DNA of 64,000 nucleotides from Adiantum capillus-veneris (Eukaryota; Streptophyta; Polypodiopsida; Polypodiales; Pteridaceae): contig CM043962.1 of assembly GCA_014529385.2 (NCBI GenBank), forward strand, positions 89,059,180 to 89,123,179. The letters are read 5' to 3'. Both the position numbers and the translations under genes were made by a program. The stretch's first letter is position 1; every line of letters begins with the position of its first letter. The notes below the pieces were generated by a model that saw nothing but the letters and a program-made list of their open reading frames with translations, was not told the DNA's origin and made no database searches. This document shows, piece by piece, positions 61,860 through 64,000 of this stretch.

Positions 61860-62690
61860 CTACACTGCCTTCCAAAATTCATATAGCACTTGTAGTAAAT
61901 ATCCTAGAGCGAAAACATCGCTTGTTGGAGTATAGGCACATTCAAGAAGGGGATCATATAAGTCAGGCGCTAGCCATCCTCGCTTATGTCGCTCTTGCTC
62001 AGTAATAGATTGGGCTCGTGCCACCTTTTCTGGGGTTTTTTCTTCCTCATATACAAAAATAAGCAAAATTTTCTTTTTGGACGCTCATAGTAGACGTTCC
62101 AAATCAATGATGCCGATGCGTGCCTTTAGATCTTTAGTGAAGTCCGACACTACATTGAATGGGTGTAGGTCGGTGTGAATAATTCCCACCATATGTGAGG
62201 TTGCCATGCCATCCACCAGAGCATGCATAATGTGCGGCATATTCATCACTACCTCCTTGCCCTTGGCAAGCTGCTCTCAGCTTAGTCGTATGTCAAGAGG
62301 AGGGCTTTTTCCACCTCTAATCTAAGCGATACATCGCTCTGGCAAATTCACTGTATTTGAAGGGCACCTTCAAGAGCATGTCGCCGAGCGAGCCATCATT
62401 ATAGTAAGGAAATATTGTAATCCAACGCAACTCAATAGTGAAATCAATGCACCTAACGATTGTTGGGTGAAATAATTGCATGCCCTACTTTGTTTGAAAG
62501 TTTTTTGAACTTGAAGCTATCGTTTCCCTTGTACAACTTCTCATATTATGTTATGTGCTCAAGAAGAAAAGAAATCCCTCATATTTTGTACTCTTTTACT
62601 TCACCAAAGGCCCTTGAACCAATATTTTGTCCTTCAATTAATGCCTCATGTGGGATGCCGATGAGATGTGTGCACATGGAGTTGTAAACA
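61860..62690 (-). pseudogene. Protein-kinase-like domain relic
   Basis: The minus strand carries a glycine-loop remnant (IGSRAFGEVKEYKM, about 62600-62640), hinge-like ITIFPYYNDGSLGDML, a catalytic loop HTDLHPFNV (Arg of HRD replaced by Thr), IIDLER at the DFG position, and WLAPDLYDPLLECAYTPTSDVFALGYLLQ in place of the APE and helix F. The order is right for a kinase, but frames are interrupted between motifs. Variants with HTD and a non-DFG loop occur in some plant kinases, so part of this divergence may be original rather than decay. Confidence 0.6.
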
Positions 62691-62958
62691 ATGCGCATAA
62701 TTTCCCATCTCCCTATAATATATGGATGCCCGAACGATGTAGCGGGCTGTGTCTAGGGTGATGCTCACCCTTTTTGGAAGTGACTCTGGATCCAATGCCC
62801 TCATGTGATTTCTCTTCACCTTTTTCTCATTCCATATTATGTCCCATAGCTGCAGTTGGCGTAAATCAGGTGAAGCTGGTGCAAAATCTTTTAAATCCTT
62901 GTATGCTACTCACATACTTCCCAAATGGTGTGAGTTCTGTGTTGATAGTCGAAGTCGA

Positions 62959-63213
62959 CTAGCTACTGTCTTTCACACAATTCTGCATTGCCTTCTTCTC
63001 GAAGACAACACAATGTTTTTCCCAGATCTGCTCAACGAGGTCTTGCATAAGGATATCAGAATCATTGATTTTCCTTATCCCCTCGTTTGCATTTTGTGAT
63101 ACTATAATGATTGCTTCTGTGTGTAGGGCACGCAACATGACTTTTCTCTCATTTGTGGAAAGCATGGTGATCGCAAAGATAGCGAGAGCTACAACTATTA
63201 CAACACAAAACAC
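62959..63213 (-). pseudogene. Short ORF with N-terminal hydrophobic segment
   Basis: ATG 63213 opens 84 codons; residues 1-18 (MFCVVIVVALAIFAITML) form a hydrophobic helix suitable as a signal anchor, followed by a polar helix. Same strand as and upstream of the kinase relic, so it may be its N-terminal exon. Confidence 0.35.
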
Positions 63214-63506
63214 TTAATACGTATCCATATCTTTTGAAAAAAAAAAAAAAACGAGGGTCCGATAGTAGCAACAAGATTATTAACTGTACATCAAAACTCA
63301 AAACATCACATTGCTATCCATTTACACTAAAACTAGAGTAAAACAACAGTAACTAGACCATTAATTATACTTCAAGAAATATTACAACACAAAATACTTA
63401 ATATGCATCCATATCTTTCGAAATTAAAAAAAAAGAGTGTCAGATAGTAGTAATCAAATAATTACTTGTACATCAAGAAAAACGTCACATTGCTATCCAT
63501 TTACAT

Positions 63507-63568
<62 letters not shown>

Positions 63569-64000
63569 TAGAAAGCATTTAGAGTAGTTTCCTAAATTTT
63601 TAAAGATAGACAACAGTAGTGTTTGGAATTGTTTTATATCTTCATAGAGTGGGATATAGAGAGTTGCACTACATATCATTTTGAAATCTTGAAAATAGAG
63701 TAGCAAAGAGTAGCTTTTTGGGGATTGTTAGATAATTTGATTTATATTTTAGAGAGCGATCGAGATAGAGAGTGAGATCTAGGTAGTATTTTGAATTATC
63801 TCTATAATTAATGTTGAAGAAATAGAAAATAATGTTTTGAGGATTATTTTATATTTTGAGAGAGTCATAAAGAGAAATAGAGTGAATTATATATAGCATT
63901 TCCAAGTGTTTTATAGGTTTTTAAAATAGAAATATATATGATATATATATATATATATATATATATCATGGTGTGAATATTTAGTTTTTTGAAGATAGAG
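63214..64000. other. AT-rich right edge with microsatellites
   Basis: No gene seen. A GA tract lies at 63510-63563 and a TA tract at 63937-63966. A phrase with ACTTAATACGTATCCATATC near 63210 recurs in slightly changed form near 63400, indicating a local duplication. Confidence 0.7.

Overview
The window is nuclear DNA of a land plant and consists almost entirely of nested transposable elements. The evidence is Ty3/gypsy and Ty1/copia polyproteins with initiator-Met tRNA primer sites, a plant-style BED zinc finger in a hAT element, short GT-AG introns, a plant-type kinase relic, and very dense GA/CA microsatellites. The element mix would suit a seed-free plant such as a fern or lycophyte, but that is a weak inference. 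No rRNA, bacterial gene or CRISPR array is present, and I see no ordinary intact housekeeping gene.

Layout. 1-6134: minus-strand Ty3/gypsy element (Gypsy-1), running off the left edge through its 3' LTR. 6135-20147: copy L of a large terminal-inverted-repeat (TIR) DNA transposon inserted in the Gypsy-1 gag. 20148-21745: rest of Gypsy-1 and its 5' LTR, which itself interrupts the integrase of an older minus-strand gypsy element (Gypsy-2, 21746-21914 plus 27778-30815). 21915-27777: Ty1/copia element (Copia-A) with 227-bp LTRs and a TTCAT target duplication, also inside Gypsy-2 and carrying a solo LTR in its gag. 30816-38390: LTR remnants with two outward-facing primer sites, a poly-C run, a tRNA-like module, a copia protease fragment and one orphan ORF behind a good TATA box. 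38391-52338: copy R of the TIR transposon, inverted relative to copy L. 52339-60330: an unknown decayed coding stretch, a truncated copia element (Copia-B) and a hAT relic. 60439-63213: pieces of a kinase / coiled-coil / RING gene or genes on the minus strand. The right edge is AT-rich.

The most interesting content is the TIR transposon. Its two copies carry different lesions, so the gene content can be read by comparing them. It has near-identical 33-bp TIRs starting CATTAGG and a spliced DDE-type transposase with a C-x2-C module. ORF-B is unknown and opposes the transposase. A 2-7 kb microsatellite-rich divergent region contains three conserved 61-bp hairpins. Leaving it on the other side is a fusion gene: an H3 histone with CENH3-like features, a coiled-coil linker, a Ulp1/SENP-like SUMO-protease domain and a long acidic tail. 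Copy R also keeps an FCP1-like HAD phosphatase gene behind an array of about four 285-bp units, each with an AATCGCGATT-centred palindrome, and an apparently intact unknown gene (ORF-6) at the far end. A mobile element encoding a centromeric-H3-like histone joined to a deSUMOylase suggests, as inference only, targeting to or protection by centromeric or SUMO-regulated chromatin.

Neither TIR copy looks fully functional. Copy L keeps the histone ORF open but lost about 4.2 kb (half of the protease, the phosphatase, the palindrome array and the end of ORF-6). Copy R keeps all modules but has frameshifts and stops in several. All coordinates and comparisons were made by eye.
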